Positions 37,201-50,295 of a DNA stretch of 64,000 nucleotides are shown piece after piece. This DNA comes from Wuchereria bancrofti. Its lineage: Eukaryota; Nematoda; Chromadorea; Rhabditida; Onchocercidae. The DNA is taken from positions 3,230,402 through 3,294,401 of the forward strand of contig SSBO01000007.1 of NCBI GenBank assembly GCA_005281725.1, given 5' to 3'. A program made the translations under genes and the position numbers. Each line of letters begins with the position of its first letter. Position 1 is the first letter of the stretch. Under the pieces are notes generated by a model. It had not been told where the DNA came from, did not search any database, and saw only the letters and a list, made by a program, of their open reading frames with translations.

Positions 37201-40200
37201 CCTAACTTCTATTACGCAACGCTTGCATCATTGCGAATACCAGCTAAAAATATTCCATTATTACCGAAATGTCGGGTGAAAAAAATAATACTTATGGATA
37301 TGTACTGAATGACAGCCTTTTATTTTAGAGGACATCCAGCGCCATCTTTCTTGGGTTTTGAAACGCAAGATTTGAGTAGTATTACTTATGGTCAAATGCA
37401 CATACCGTCAATTACTCTTCGTGAAATTCCGTTGCAGAGAGAACAAGTCCGCTTAAAACTACTATACGGAAATAAGAAAGTAACGACATTCAATGCCGAT
37501 CTCACGTCAAAACAGGTAAGTTTACGGAAAACGTCAACTTTCAAAATTTTACTCTCTCGAAAATTTCATAGTCTGAAGTGCAAGTAATCAAAGTTTTCCA
37601 TGGCTCAAAATTTTTCCTTCTTTTAAATCAGGTGACAAAATCTGGTTTTTCATTGGTCTGGCAGCCAACTGAAAATTCTGCGAGCTCATCAGTCGTGAAA
37701 TTCCCATTTGAACGACGCAATCCTAAAGAATTATTTCTTGAGTTGGAACTTTTCGACAAAATGTTTTTGCAAAAGAAGGATGTAGTTAAATTAACTGGAC
37801 TTGTTTCGCTAGAACAGGTAGACATTACTAGCTGAGTTTTCCGTCCTATTTTCAAATTAACGTTGTTCGATTAGTACTTGAATAATATGTTGACTGTCAA
37901 TTGTTATGAAATTTACTTTTGCATGACTTATTATAACCAAATTAGCATTAACATTTGATTATGATTTAAACTTCCCATTTTAGTTTAGCCTTTGCTATTT
38001 AGATGGAATTGAGAAAATATCTTCACTGTTGTTTTTAGTATCCACCGTTTTGTACTATGAGAGTTCTATATTCCGTTCGTTTTAGTGAAACAGTATCTAT
38101 TATCGATATGGAAATTTTCAGTTACTCCCATTTCCAAACTCGAAAATATCTCAAAACGTTGCTCAAGTCACTGTAAAAAGTCGTGAGTCGGATAAAGATT
38201 TAAAAGCGAAAGTCAGCGTTACTACGAAGTTAGTGAATTTATCTGTTTATTACATCCTTCTAATTGCCTATTTCATAAAATTTATTGTTAGCTCATACTT
38301 TTGACAACATGTGTCGAATGTGCCCGTCTTCGATTCCGTAGTTTTTTCTAATTATATAATCTTTTAAAATTAATTCCACAATTAATTCTGACTAAATTAA
38401 ATTGTAGCCTATCGTTAAACCGCGAACTGCAGCTTATTGTTGGTGAATTTGTGCAGCAAGAACTGATCCCGGATAGCCATTTATGGTTTTTGTGTCAATC
38501 GGCGGCACTAAACCGAGCCGGTCTGCAGTCTTCAGCAACTATTCATTTAGCTACACATACGTTTGTTTCTTTTTTCCATCTTTTTTTTACAGTTTACTTA
38601 TTCATCTTCAATATAGTTCTGCTATAGCCAAAATAGAGGCAAGTAGTTATTCAGTGTAGAGAGGCATTAATAGAGAATGAAACAGAATGAATTCGATTCT
38701 GAACTATGAACAAAAATTTAAACGAAGAAAGAATATCTTTTGAAACATTTTCGAAAAACTAAATTTAACTATGAGTAATAATTTCTAGATTAGTAGATTC
38801 CCGTGATGGTACAAAATATACCGTCCAGGTGGCACATAGTGCTTCACTGCTGTTATCAATGATACTGGTTTATGGCTGGCAACAACGGTTACTCTGCATG
38901 GCTCATTTAATAGGTGCCGATACCCTCCCTTCAAAAGACCAGCTGGATACTAATCTCGTTAGTTTGTTCATTTATCTAGCATTTTGCAAATGACAGTCTT
39001 TGTCACACAAATAATAGTTCTGTTTCGTTGAATTTAAACAAATTACTTTTTTAAAATTGTTTTTTAGTTGAAACTTATTGATTCATTCAGTATATATGTT
39101 TCAGCAGTTTCTACCTCACTTATCAGCACCAGATGAGCGAGCAATTGCCGTGATGAATAAAGATGGTGATTTCGCTATTGTTAAAGGAAAATGGATTGGT
39201 TTCAGTCGCAAAGTTCCAGGCGACAAAGAACAGAAAGCAAAAGCTGGAAACCCTGGAAAATTGCAGGTATATTAAAGTTTTGTCTTGTAATAGGAAGGAA
39301 AGAAAATATGGACTTAAAGTACAAATTCTCTTGTGCAGATTTCTTCTTCGTTTTAAAAATAGGCTATTTTAAGGTGGATGCGTTCAACTTGCTAAAAAAT
39401 ACAGTGCAGAAGTTCGAAATCCCGGGTCCTGAAGGAAGTACACTCTTCGTAATAGGAGGTATGTGAGATAATTTGAATATTCTAAACAAAACAAGATGGT
39501 TTGATTAGCCTCTGATTAGAAAATTAGAGTTACTGGGGTTACATTTTTAAATTGTAAGAGTAATATGTGAAGGTATTGTCATATTTCTGAAATGTGTTGG
39601 TCATCTTTCGGCTTTGATATGATGCGGTGAGTCAGATTAGACAAATCAAATTTATTCGTTAAAACTCGATGTTAGTATCGATGCATGCAAAATAATTTTA
39701 TGAAATACGAAATCCAGTGAGTGTATATTACGTGCCTATATTATGAAATTTCAGAAGCACAAGCACGTCTGCCAAGCAAAAGAATACAGTGTCGATCAAT
39801 ACAAACTGCTGAACATCTTGCTTGTGTTTTCAGTGTTGCAACTTTATTCGTACTTTGCAACCCTGATAAAGTAAATATACAATTCTTCACTTGTTAGTTA
39901 TCCATACGAAATGATCATTTCGTCCATCATTTTGCTAACTTTCATTTTGCGGGAGTAAATGTAACAACAATCAAAATTTCCACTAACAAAAAACACCATA
40001 ATCTATTTTCATTGTAACAAAATTTATACTAACGAAGATGAAATTGAACCATAGATATGGAACCATAAAATTCCATTAGATTGATCGAAGTAGATGATTT
40101 AGATAAGTGTAATATGTTACATCAATAGCATTATAAACTTTGAAATAAATTGTGTAACATTTATCAAACATTTTTTTTGCAGTTCCTGTCAAATAACAGG

Positions 40201-41202
40201 TTGATAAAATCTTGATAATACAAATAATAGATTGATAAAATCTTAATAGCACAAATAATAGGTTGATGGAATTTTGATAACATTGTTGTAAATATAATAA
40301 CATTATTTTCGTTAAAAATGAAATTATCGAAAAAAAAAAACGGTCAGCATCAGAGGTAATCATTTATATTTTTGGACAAAACAAGTGTAATTTCAATGAT
40401 CGTTAACCTTACAAAAGAATGATAATCTTTTGTTTGTTAAAATATAACAAAATAATTTAACTAAATTCATTATAAAATTCATGGTCTGTTTTCCTTGCCA
40501 AAAGCTTTAGTGTTTTTAAGTTTCATTTTTTAAAATTTTCGTCTGAATTTGGCAGATTGGTTAGCATAGAAAAAGTGATTTGCCATGTTACTGTATGGAT
40601 GATGCATTGCTTATTGGATTTGTTTTCGCTGTCGCCTAATAAATAATGGTGACTGAAAAGGGTGAGAAAATTGGAGTATGTAAGGGATTTAGAGGTGGCT
40701 GACGAAAGCTTTTCGATGTCAAGTAAGTATTATTTTAGGTTCGTTCACATAGTGATACAAACAGTATTGCACATCAGTGTCATAAATGGCCTTTGACAGT
40801 AGCCTGCGGTTATGGAAAAGCATTGCCATCCAACAGGCACGTGAATTCGCATCAAGAAATTAACGAAGATTTGGACATTACTACAATGATTGCTGTTTGC
40901 GCAGGAAGTTGCGACGATGGTGCATGTGGAGCTTGTGGTGCTTGTGGTTAGTCATACATTTTCTCAAACCTTATTTTTGCTCGGTATATTAGTAATTTCA
41001 TCATCTTTACATTGATCTTCATTTGATTGCAGTGATTCAACTCCTCAGTAGAAAAAGTTGTAGAATTTCTAGATGTCTTGAGAAGTGTAGTTTATTTGGC
41101 GATGTGTAGATGTTTAAATTTTTATACTTTATAGGCGCTTGTGGTGCATGTGGTGGTTGCGGTGGTTGTGGTGGTTGTGGCGGCTGCGGAGGCTGTGGTT
41201 AA
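34296..41202 (+). CDS. GRDP-like (DUF1399) protein with Cys-Gly-Gly tail
   Basis: Fifteen exons join without a stop: 34296-34613, 35712-35801, 36088-36309, 36458-36601, 36763-36941, 37329-37515, 37632-37817, 38122-38228, 38408-38560, 38789-38957, 39105-39266, 39374-39458, 39755-39870, 40739-40946 and 41135-41202 (TAA). They give 797 residues. The family mark is the DUF1399 motif, present twice: LDVHWVWHCHMLSPIHY in exon 2 (about 117-133), and FDIVWHTHQVHPHCY across exons 4 and 5 (about 249-263). The His and Trp residues match glycine-rich domain-containing proteins of plants, fungi and animals. The middle (about 320-700) has no domain I can name. The C-terminal 38 residues hold twelve cysteines, from C769 at exact three-residue spacing. 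There is no signal peptide or membrane helix. The biochemical role of the family is not established. The Cys tail could bind metal or crosslink; this is inference. The first exon is present in two extra copies upstream. Confidence 0.88.
35597..35656. repeat. 30-bp tandem duplication in intron 1
   Basis: A 30-bp unit beginning GATATAGAAACAAATAAG occurs twice in direct tandem with no difference seen, 56 bases before the exon 2 acceptor. Two exact units suggest a recent duplication. Confidence 0.9.
40198..40280. repeat. Degenerate tandem repeat of about 31 bp
   Basis: About two and a half units beginning GGTTGATAAAATCTTGATAA, with small differences, inside the 868-bp intron 39871-40738 of the GRDP-like gene. 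Confidence 0.65.
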
Positions 41203-43994
41203 CACTATGATAAACAGCTTGTTGTATAGTGAAAAACGAATGTTTCGAAATTTGATTATTCAATACGATTGCAACTACTACGGCATCCTCTCCTCACTTT
41301 TGAATACACTGGAACATTAATGCAGTGAATATTCTGCAAATTTTGGAGTTCTGAATTCGATCCACTTTTGTTAATTAGATTGTTTGAGATAATTTCTATA
41401 GTTAGTATTACAGTTACGGTGAGGAATACTAAAAAACAAATTTCCTAATTAGGAAAAGCTCAAGCAGCAATTTCTTAAAGGGGATGATTAGGTTTGTGTT
41501 TTTAGCACTGATTGAGATAATGATGATGAATGTAATAGTGTTTACAAAATAATTAGCCACCTGTTCCAATGCCTGTTCAACAGTCCTCGTCCCCGTTGCT
41601 TTTTATGCGAATTTAGTTTCGATCCTTCAGAGTTTTCCGACTAAAAATTCCGAAGGCTTCTAAAAACGAAAACAAGCGAAATATATCTTCGTTAGCGCGT
41701 TACGAGAAAACATTCCCAACTACATGCTACATCTTTTTACCCGCTACTGGACCTTGCTAAAAGTTCCTCTACAGTTACATTACAAGTTCAAGAATCAGAT
41801 ACTTCTTTCTTCCTTAGTTTGCAAAGAGTTATCTATAAGAAAGAATCTAACAGTCTATGTTGGTTCACTCTTTTGATTATGTTCAGTTTTATACTGTTTC
41901 GTGTCACTATAAATCATCGTTAGTGCTGTTATTCAATTTTTTGCATTTTTGGAATAAGTTCATTTGACTGTTACATTACAATTCAGCTAAATTCACCACT
42001 CCTTCATCCCATGAAATTCGATTTAGACAGTTTATTGCTGAAAAAGAACAGGTAGGTATGGGTCCAAATGGAATAGGATTCCAAGTGAATATTTGTACTT
42101 CAAGAAAATAAATAAGAGATACTGCCATATTTTAGACCATTTGGTTAAATGAAACGATGTGGGAAGGGTAGTTATTTATAGCTAGCATTACTTTCATAAA
42201 ATTAGTATGTCTTATAAACTGTACAGTTGCTTTAACTGAACGGCTAAGTAATTTTAGAACAAGGAGGTTATCACGGCTCTGTCTTTTTCTTCGAGAATAA
42301 AATTTTCATTCTCAAGGATAAAATTGTAGTGAATCTAGTCGAGGTAGCTTTAAACTTCACTGTTATCTGTTAACATTGCCATTAAGTATAATACAGAAAA
42401 AATTTTCGTATGCTTATAAAAATGTCAGAAAAAACGCACAATAGTTTTAAAAATATTACACTCGATGTCATCAAGATATGGACAGAAACTAAAAAAATTT
42501 TAAATTATGAATAAGGGAAAATCTCGGTTTGAAGAAGTGGAAAAGAATACAAAATCAAATGAAAACATAATTGACAACATTGCTTACTTCATTTGAAAAT
42601 AATAAAGTCTAATAATCAAGTACAGTCTTAATAAAACTTCGTTTTTATGATTTGAATTATGAAATTGAAGTGTAGCTGACACCGACACTGGAGATAAATA
42701 TTTAACATTACTTTGCTAACTTCAATACTCATGAATTAGCAATAGATATAAATATGGCAGAGCACTGTTAAGTTTAGCACCACATTTAATGTTACAATAG
42801 ACGATGTGATATTGAACATAGTTCCGGGAGAGCAACATCAATTAGTGATTAGTGTCAAACTATGCGGTATGGCATTAACAAACTGTCAAAATGTCAAAAT
42901 GGGAAACACAGAATGAATGCTTTGGTTTGGTATCATATGCGGTATTTCTTATCCGATAAATGAAAGGAAGATTAATAAAGAAGAAATAACAATATTCATA
43001 GAACTGCTTTATGTAGAAAAAATATCTGTACTATTTTGAAGGAAGACAATCGAGCCTAATGCATCATTCTGAAAAAAAAATCATTTTGAAAAAAAAAAAT
43101 TAGAAAGGCGATACCCTAAGGTGGTATTTAGGTCTTACTTCATGAACTTTACTTCCATTCTTTTCTTCGCAGAGAATGCCGAAGACAAATCTAACTAGTT
43201 AAAAAGGCCGATTGGGAAATTTAGTAACAGTGATTCTGTTACCAGTACAGCATGTGATGACCTGTAATAAGTTATAATTCATAAATTGTGACCTTGAAAA
43301 ACGAAAAGGAAGACGATTTGACATTCCTTGATCAAGTTATCATGCTTCTTTGAGCACAATTATGAGAAAATAAGGTTTAGGTAGTATAAAAAAATTAATA
43401 CAAATACCGAATGAAACTTAAACTTGAAATTATTTCGTAGCATATATGTTACCAAAAGTAAACTGTAGCAAGTAGGTGTATTTCATAAAAAACTAATAGT
43501 AAAATCTGGAATATTCTATTATTAATTAGTCATGGTTCTCCGGTCTTCTCTTTACAAATGCATTTCTTATTTCTAGACACATTTACGATGACATCGTAAT
43601 TAGGTACCCGTCATTCACTCATTGTAACGCAGGTAGAACGTAGAGTTAAAACAGGATGTGCCTTACATGCCATAAAAGCAACTCAACTTTTTAGGCCAAT
43701 CCAACCAAATATAGGAGCAAAAGCAACAATTGCTGATCGATGCATTCAGCATTTTACTTAGCCTCCATACTTTCCCATTTAGTCTTCTGCTTCCAGTCTG
43801 AAAAAACATGAAAGCAGATTTCTGAAGTAATTTCGTTAGAAGAAGAAAAGAATAAATAATAATCGATTCGATTTCAATTGATTTAATTTGACCGGCTTTT
43901 AATCAGCCAAAAGGAGGTATAAACCACAAACTTATTGTTATGATTCGTCATTTTTCGCTTCATAACAAAGATTAGATTAAGTAAAATCGGAAAC
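41203..43994. other. Intergenic region between convergent genes
   Basis: This 2.8-kb AT-rich stretch lies between the GRDP-like gene (+) and the Ig-domain gene (-). It must hold both 3' UTRs. No other feature is supported. Confidence 0.45.
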
Positions 43995-45778
43995 TTACAG
44001 TTTCTGCTGATTCCGTCTCGTCCTGCATTCACCGAATATGATTACTACCAAAAGTAATAGGATAATGATGATAATCACCAGCAATGGCCATAACCATGCC
44101 AGTTCACCTAAACAGTATTTTACATTTTAGTAGATAAGTTACTTATACAAACTCAATGTTTGAATGAGATTATCAGAAACGACTCACTTTTAACCCGTAG
44201 CACCCTGGCCAGTACCACTTGATGTGCTTCTGTACGGCCATTGACGATATATTCATTTGTTGCAGTACATTCATACACACCTTTATCAGTATCACTAACT
44301 TGATTAATCAATATTTTTCCATCGCTTTTTATATTCACACGATCATCTTTTGTGGCTGGACAATGAATAAGAATGATATCAAAATGAAATCAAAAAATGG
44401 CCATGGTCAAAGTGGCCAGCAGCAATAACAACACAATTTTATAAGATCGCTCGCAGGCAATGTCCTTTTGGCGCCTTGAATGAATATGTATGTAATTACA
44501 TATTAAATTTTGAAACTGCTATCTTATAATGGGTGTTGATTTGGGGAGATTTCATTTTTCAAACAAACCAAAACTCACTCTCAGGAATTTCTCATGAAAA
44601 TAATCTCCACTATTAAAAAAAACCGAGTACTTACTGAATTCTTTACCATCTTTTGTCCAAGAAAACCTAGGTGTTGGGAAAGCGATCACTGGACAGGTAA
44701 TCTCAGCTGATGAGCTTCGAACAACTGTAACGCCATTACCATCAAATGAAAACGGATCATTCTTTCGTGGCTCAAAATGTCCGAGATCTGCTAAGACCAC
44801 AGGACGAACTAAACAGAAACTGAGAATTGAAAAGTGTGATAAAACTATTCACTGGAAAATCAAATTCAAGAAATAATCAAATTTCTTCATCCAACTCATT
44901 TCCTCCTCATGTTTGTAATTGAGTCAAATCCCTAAAGTAAGATGAATAGAAAATAGGAGTGCATTCTGCAAAAGTTTTATGCGCAAAAATCACGTCATAA
45001 CTAACAATTAGCTACAAGTTATAAGAAAGAAAGACGGAAATTTTGAACCGAACACTTGGTGACTGCCACTGACACTCAATCCATTAGTTGTCGTCAGTCT
45101 GCATACATAATTACCAGAATCAGTAACAACCGCTAAACCGAAATGATGATAAGCGCGTTTATGATCACTGTTTATCTCAGCTTTGAGCACCACACCGTCC
45201 CGTTTCCGTATAAACACCGCCGATTTAATTTCTGCTACTGCGCCTCGATCTTCCGCCTGAAACATTGTCTCAGGACCAACATACATTCCATGAAAGTAGT
45301 TCAAGATATAAAACAATTTGCACCTGTTGAAGATAATAAAATATGTTTCAGCATATCATCACATCATACTACACCATCTTGCATTAAACATATATTGAAT
45401 TTTCATTTTCCTTTCAGTAATTTTTGTTGGATTTACAACGAGTACCAGATGTATTCCACTTTTGATGTACCAAATTATTTTCCAAAAGTTAAACATGGAT
45501 TCCAAGTTAGATTACGAAAAAGTTGACTCGACAAAGTTTGAAACACAATTATAATAAAAACACAGTTATAATAAAGAAAAACAAACCTGACACCATAAGG
45601 TAACATTTTCCTGTGAACGGAGAGGATTATTGGTTGAAGTTCTAGCAGACGAAACCATAATGACAGCGTACGGGTTACCTTTTGCTTGAACTGCTCGACA
45701 GAACCGCTGCACAAATAATACAAACAAGTGTACAATTATTAATGATAATCTTGTACGTGATGACACGTCCAACCACAT
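43995..45778 (-). CDS. Two-Ig-domain type I membrane protein
   Basis: Five minus-strand exons, 45778-45587, 45256-45049, 44808-44635, 44355-44188 and 44107-43995 (TAA), give 284 residues. A signal peptide is clear (about 1-24). Ig domain 1 uses C63 and C116 (SQENVTLWCQ to DSGNYVCRL). Ig domain 2 is I-set-like with C172, W184 and C221 (SSAEITCPV, FSWTKDG, DTDKGVYECTATN). A transmembrane helix of Ile, Leu and Val spans about 251-272, followed by a 12-residue basic tail (ECRTRRNQQKL). Layout and size recall basigin/neuroplastin and the membrane-bound ZIG-1 type of nematode neuronal Ig proteins. I cannot choose between them. An acceptor (GTTTTAG, ending at 45787) lies about 8 bases before the ATG and is probably a spliced-leader site. 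The protein likely acts at the cell surface in adhesion; this is inference from the domains. Confidence 0.85.
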
Positions 45779-45786
45779 CCTTCCTT

Positions 45787-45795
45787 CTAAAACAA
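45787..45795 (-). promoter_or_regulatory. Probable trans-splice acceptor of the Ig-domain gene
   Basis: On the minus strand, TTGTTTTAG ends at 45787 and leaves eight bases of leader before the ATG at 45778. The position and pyrimidine tract fit spliced-leader addition. Confidence 0.5.
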
Positions 45796-48700
45796 CTTTA
45801 TCTGGAAAAGTAATAGAGTAGTGTCAATAATTGCAAAAAGCAAGTGGAGGAGGCCTAAATTTACTTTATTTGGATCAGATAATAATAAACAACCCGTTAG
45901 CCTGATACTATAGAGATTTTAGTGAAAATGAACGTCACTCGAGTTATGCAAAATGAAAAGACAATGTAAATTGGATGGTTTCAACACTTTATCAAGTATT
46001 ACATCATGACTGACGCTTCATGAAAAATAAAAATTTCTACAAAAAACAAACATATGCAAATATAATTTAATAAAAATATGTCAAAAAAAAACAAATACAA
46101 TTTAATAAACAAACAAATAAAATTTGACAAAAATTTAGTAAAAATAAAAATATGTAAAAAATGTAAGAAAAGAAATTAACTTTTCATCATTTTAAGAGAT
46201 TGCCAAGTTCAACGAACGTAAAAACTAGAGGACAATTTTGGGTATGGCGTAGTTCTTATGATTAGCAAAGAAATAACTGACAGCTTTACTTTAAATACTC
46301 AAGTTACTTGAGTCTCAGAAGGAAAACCTGAATATATCTGTTCATCAAATTAGTCCTCAATATTGATTAAAGGATTTTATTATAACTTTAATTCCATCAG
46401 ATGGGAAAGGTTTAATTCCATCAGAAACCAACCAAATTAAAGCTTAATATTTACAAGTTGAGGAAATTAAGCTAAACCGCTGGGAAAAAACCTGTCGGTG
46501 AGCAGACAAATTGTTCTCTATTCGACGACATGAAAGTTTAGTGGGAAGACAGAGTGAGCAATATGTGCATGAGAATAGGTCTTTTATCCTGAAACGGATA
46601 AAGGAAAGTAGTGGATAAGTGCATGAGAAAATATGTGAGTACTGAGAACAGAGTAACTCAAGAGCAAACCGAAAGCCATAGTGAATGCAACTACAATAAG
46701 ACAACTAGAAGCTATAGTGGATGCAGCTACAATAAGATCGTAACACATCCTAAGAAACATTTCACAAGCTTTTTCTACGGAATGAAATTTACATTAGAGC
46801 TTTTCGAGTAGTTAATTGCACTATAATTCAGAAATGAAATAGTTATAAAAGCATTAGATGGGAAAGAGTAATGTAAAAAGAGATTGAGGAAATAATTAAC
46901 TGCTTTGCAGCGAGTAGTAAGTTGAATGAGTCTATTCAGTTCCTGTTAAATGCTTCATAATGGCCTAGTTGCTACATGCTAAGTTAGGCTCATAGTAATG
47001 TAGCAATAAAGGGATGATATTGAAAATTGGAAACCCAGCAGTAGCCATATCAGTTTTAGAGGAAAAGATTGCCAGAGAAAGTGATGAGCCGAGAGATAAT
47101 GATAGTAATGGGAACGGGAAGTATAACTTTTGTGGCTGATAATGAATGAACTGCTTGTCCGCAGCAACAGGCTATTAATCACGAAAGAAAATGAACATAT
47201 GTTTGAGTGCTAATTGCTAGTTGGTAACCTGGCGTACTATACTTTGGCTCTTATTTTTTCTTCTCTTCTCTAATTTAATTGTTAGCCGCTTGCTGACCAA
47301 CCTATTCCTTTTCCTCCATTCTATCACTCTTTTCACTCTTTTTTACAGGAAATCCGTTGAAGGTATATTAACATATATATATTTGTTTGTTTATTTATTT
47401 ATGTATACACAGACACAGACACACATGCCACATACACATACATATCTACACAAACACGTCAGTTGCATTACATGAAAAAGCTCCTCAAACATTCTTATTG
47501 ATTAAATGGGCGTAAAATTTAGAATTAGCTGGGGAGCGGAGTGCTTTCATGAGGAAAGAGAAAGCATTTGTGATTTATCGCTCGGGAGATGAGAAGATTA
47601 TGTTGGCAGAAAGTTTAGTAATATATGCATGAATGAAGTGATCTGAACAGAAACGGAATGCTGATAACAGAGTGATTATCAGCTGGTTTCTCACATTTTC
47701 CACAGAGTACAGAAGAGTGAAAATAGACTAAAGACATTACTTTAACAAGTTTATAATTCAGTGAGTAACTTCAACAAAAGATGTCAACCGTTATCTAAGC
47801 TTGAGCCTGTCAAATTTGTCATCATCGATTTAGGCTAACCTCAAATTTGATACCTTTAAAACAGGTGCTCTTATGGTGGATGAATCAGATGAGCAAGTCG
47901 AATAAACGTTTGTTAGAGTTTCGAAACTTTCTTCAATACTAAAGGAAATGGAGAAGAAAACAGTCTAGTTTTTGGATGTTTAACAAAATGAATTTTAACT
48001 TTATGTATCAGAAAGGCTACACAAGACTTCTTACGAGAGATTTCTTTAACTCCGAAAATATATATAAGTCCGTAAAAAGGTAAGACACCCTGAAAGAAAA
48101 TTGATAAGTAAATCTTAAAAATTATGGAATTGAATCTATTTACTTGAAAACAAATAAAAGTACTTCAGAATCAGAAATTAAAAAATGTTCAGAAAGTATG
48201 AAGAAATGTACATCAAAAATGAACTATTTAAATATTTACATCGCTACTACGTTTTACAGGCGATTATTTCACTCCTTTAACTACACTATCTCTAAAAACT
48301 TCCATCTATAATTTCTGTAAGTAAAACTAATTTATGCAAATGTTGGCGTTATCGTTCACATATCATACGTTTTCCCGAGGCGTTTTTTTTTTCTTCATAA
48401 ATTTATTACTAGCAAATGACAGTTTAATGATAGATAAGTGTGTGAAACTATCAAAAAAAATTACTCGAGAAACTGCTTAATTCAATTATTAAATATGCAT
48501 TACTTAAGCTTGTGGATCATAAATAAGGCTTTAATTGATAAATTCGATCAATTGGCGGATAATATTCACATATGTTCCAAGCTAGGAACATAGGAAATGA
48601 AGTGCATATTGAGTATTGTGTCAGTGACAACTACACTTTTTGTATTATATTTTATGATTCTACCAATGATAATTAACTGTATGCCTGAGAATTGTATTTT

Positions 48701-49021
48701 TCAGAAAAAAATTTTTTATAGAACTTTTTCTGTTGGCCGTTCAACAAGAGGAGAGAACTGTTGTTGTATACTATTTCAATTTGCAAAATTATGACGACAT
48801 AAAAATAATTTTCTAATATATAAAATGAGGAAAGGACTTAAGAAGACTTTTCTGTTCCAGACTGCTAAGAATATCTGTTGAACAAAACAGTAAAATATAA
48901 ATTTCTGTTTGAAAGAGAATCTCTAATAGTTGTTTTTATAGTCTTTATTGCAACATATAACTTTTCTCTTATTCTAACATTTCGTGATTCAGTCCAATCA
49001 TGCATCTATAAATTCATACCC
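45796..49021. other. Gene-poor AT-rich region
   Basis: This 3.2-kb stretch contains the promoter side of the Ig-domain gene. It has an ATATAT/GTTT/ATTT-rich low-complexity tract and then ACACAGACAC repeats at about 47369-47430. No gene is supported. Confidence 0.45.
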
Positions 49022-50295
49022 ATCCTCATAGACACTTCAACAGCTGACACTGAAATTTTGTCGCGCTTTTCATATACTGCAATCTCTTGCACTGAGTTTA
49101 AAATTTGCGATCTTTGCAAGACCATAAGCATTAAATTTCGAAGCTTATTTTCCGAAAACTATGATTATCTAAATGATTTTCTCAAATTTAAGACGATAAA
49201 TTATCACTTGCACGTTATCCGGCGTGAATTATTTTCAACTTCAATTTTACAGTCTTAGTAAATCAGATACAGCCTAACCTCAGACAACTCAAAAAGTTAT
49301 TCGTTCATTTTCAAATTCACCTGAGTTACAAAACAGATTAAGGAAATGGGTACAGAAGAATAGGTTTCTTAAAAGTTAATTGAACTGATATATTTTTTGC
49401 AAAATGGAGTGCACCTTGATTACTTAATACTAAATGGACGACGAAGTACTAATAGCATTGCAGTTTCATCTATTTTCTTATCTTACTGTAGCATTAAAGG
49501 TAGACATTCTCTTTACAGAAATTAACTTCTCTTCAAGAAAATTAATCTCAGCACAAAGAAAGAAAATTTAAGTTTTAAAAATAGAAATTTCCTCTCAAAG
49601 ACTTCAAATTTTTAGTTTTAAATTATAATAAAAAAAAAACAAATATTGATCAGGTCTCACCAATATTTGTTCCTTTCTATTAATTTTATTGATCACAATA
49701 ATTGTGATAATGATGAAATATAATAGATAATTTGTACTGTACAATATTTTCTCCTTTAAAAAAAAATATTTTCCATTAGAATAATAAAAATTAAAAGTTA
49801 TAATAGCATATCCAATTTCTATTCTTAACCGCAACTGCATCTTAAAGATAAATAAGTCTCTTCATACTAACTCATTCTCGAAGTTTATTTCAATTCTACA
49901 AGATCAAACTTAGTTTGTAATTAACGGGGAAGCAAATATTTCAGCTCAAGTAACTTTTAGGCAACCTATTCTTCTATGCCCATTTCTTTAATGTGTTTTG
50001 TAACTCAGGTGAATTTGAATTAGAGAATGAACGAATAGCTTTTTGAATTGCCTGAGGTTAGACCGTAATCTGATTTACTAAGATTATAAAATTGAAGTTG
50101 AAAATAATTCACGCCGGATAACGTGCAAGTGATAATTTATTGTCTTAAATTTGAGAAAATCATTTAGAAAATCATAGAAAATAAGCTTCGATAGTTTGAT
50201 GTTTATGGTCTTGCAAAGATCGCAAATTTTAAACTCAATGCAAGAGATTGCAGTATACGAAAATTTCAGTGTCAGCTGTTGAAAGCTATGAGGAT
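49022..50295. repeat. Imperfect fold-back (inverted repeat) element
   Basis: The left arm (about 49022-49400) and the reverse complement of the right arm (about 49940-50295) align along their length with scattered mismatches and small indels. Shared blocks include CAACAGCTGACACTGAAATT, TTATCACTTGCACGTTATCC and GGCGTGAATTATTTTCAACT. The spacer is about 540 bp and has no domain. The outer ends start near ATCCTCATAG. No terminal target duplication was recognised. It could be a fold-back transposon or MITE derivative, or a local inverted duplication. Transcribed, it would form a long hairpin. Confidence 0.8.

Noticed and set aside
48878..49258. 126-codon frame
   Set aside because: It lies largely in the left arm of the fold-back element, has no domain, and the matching arm has broken frames.
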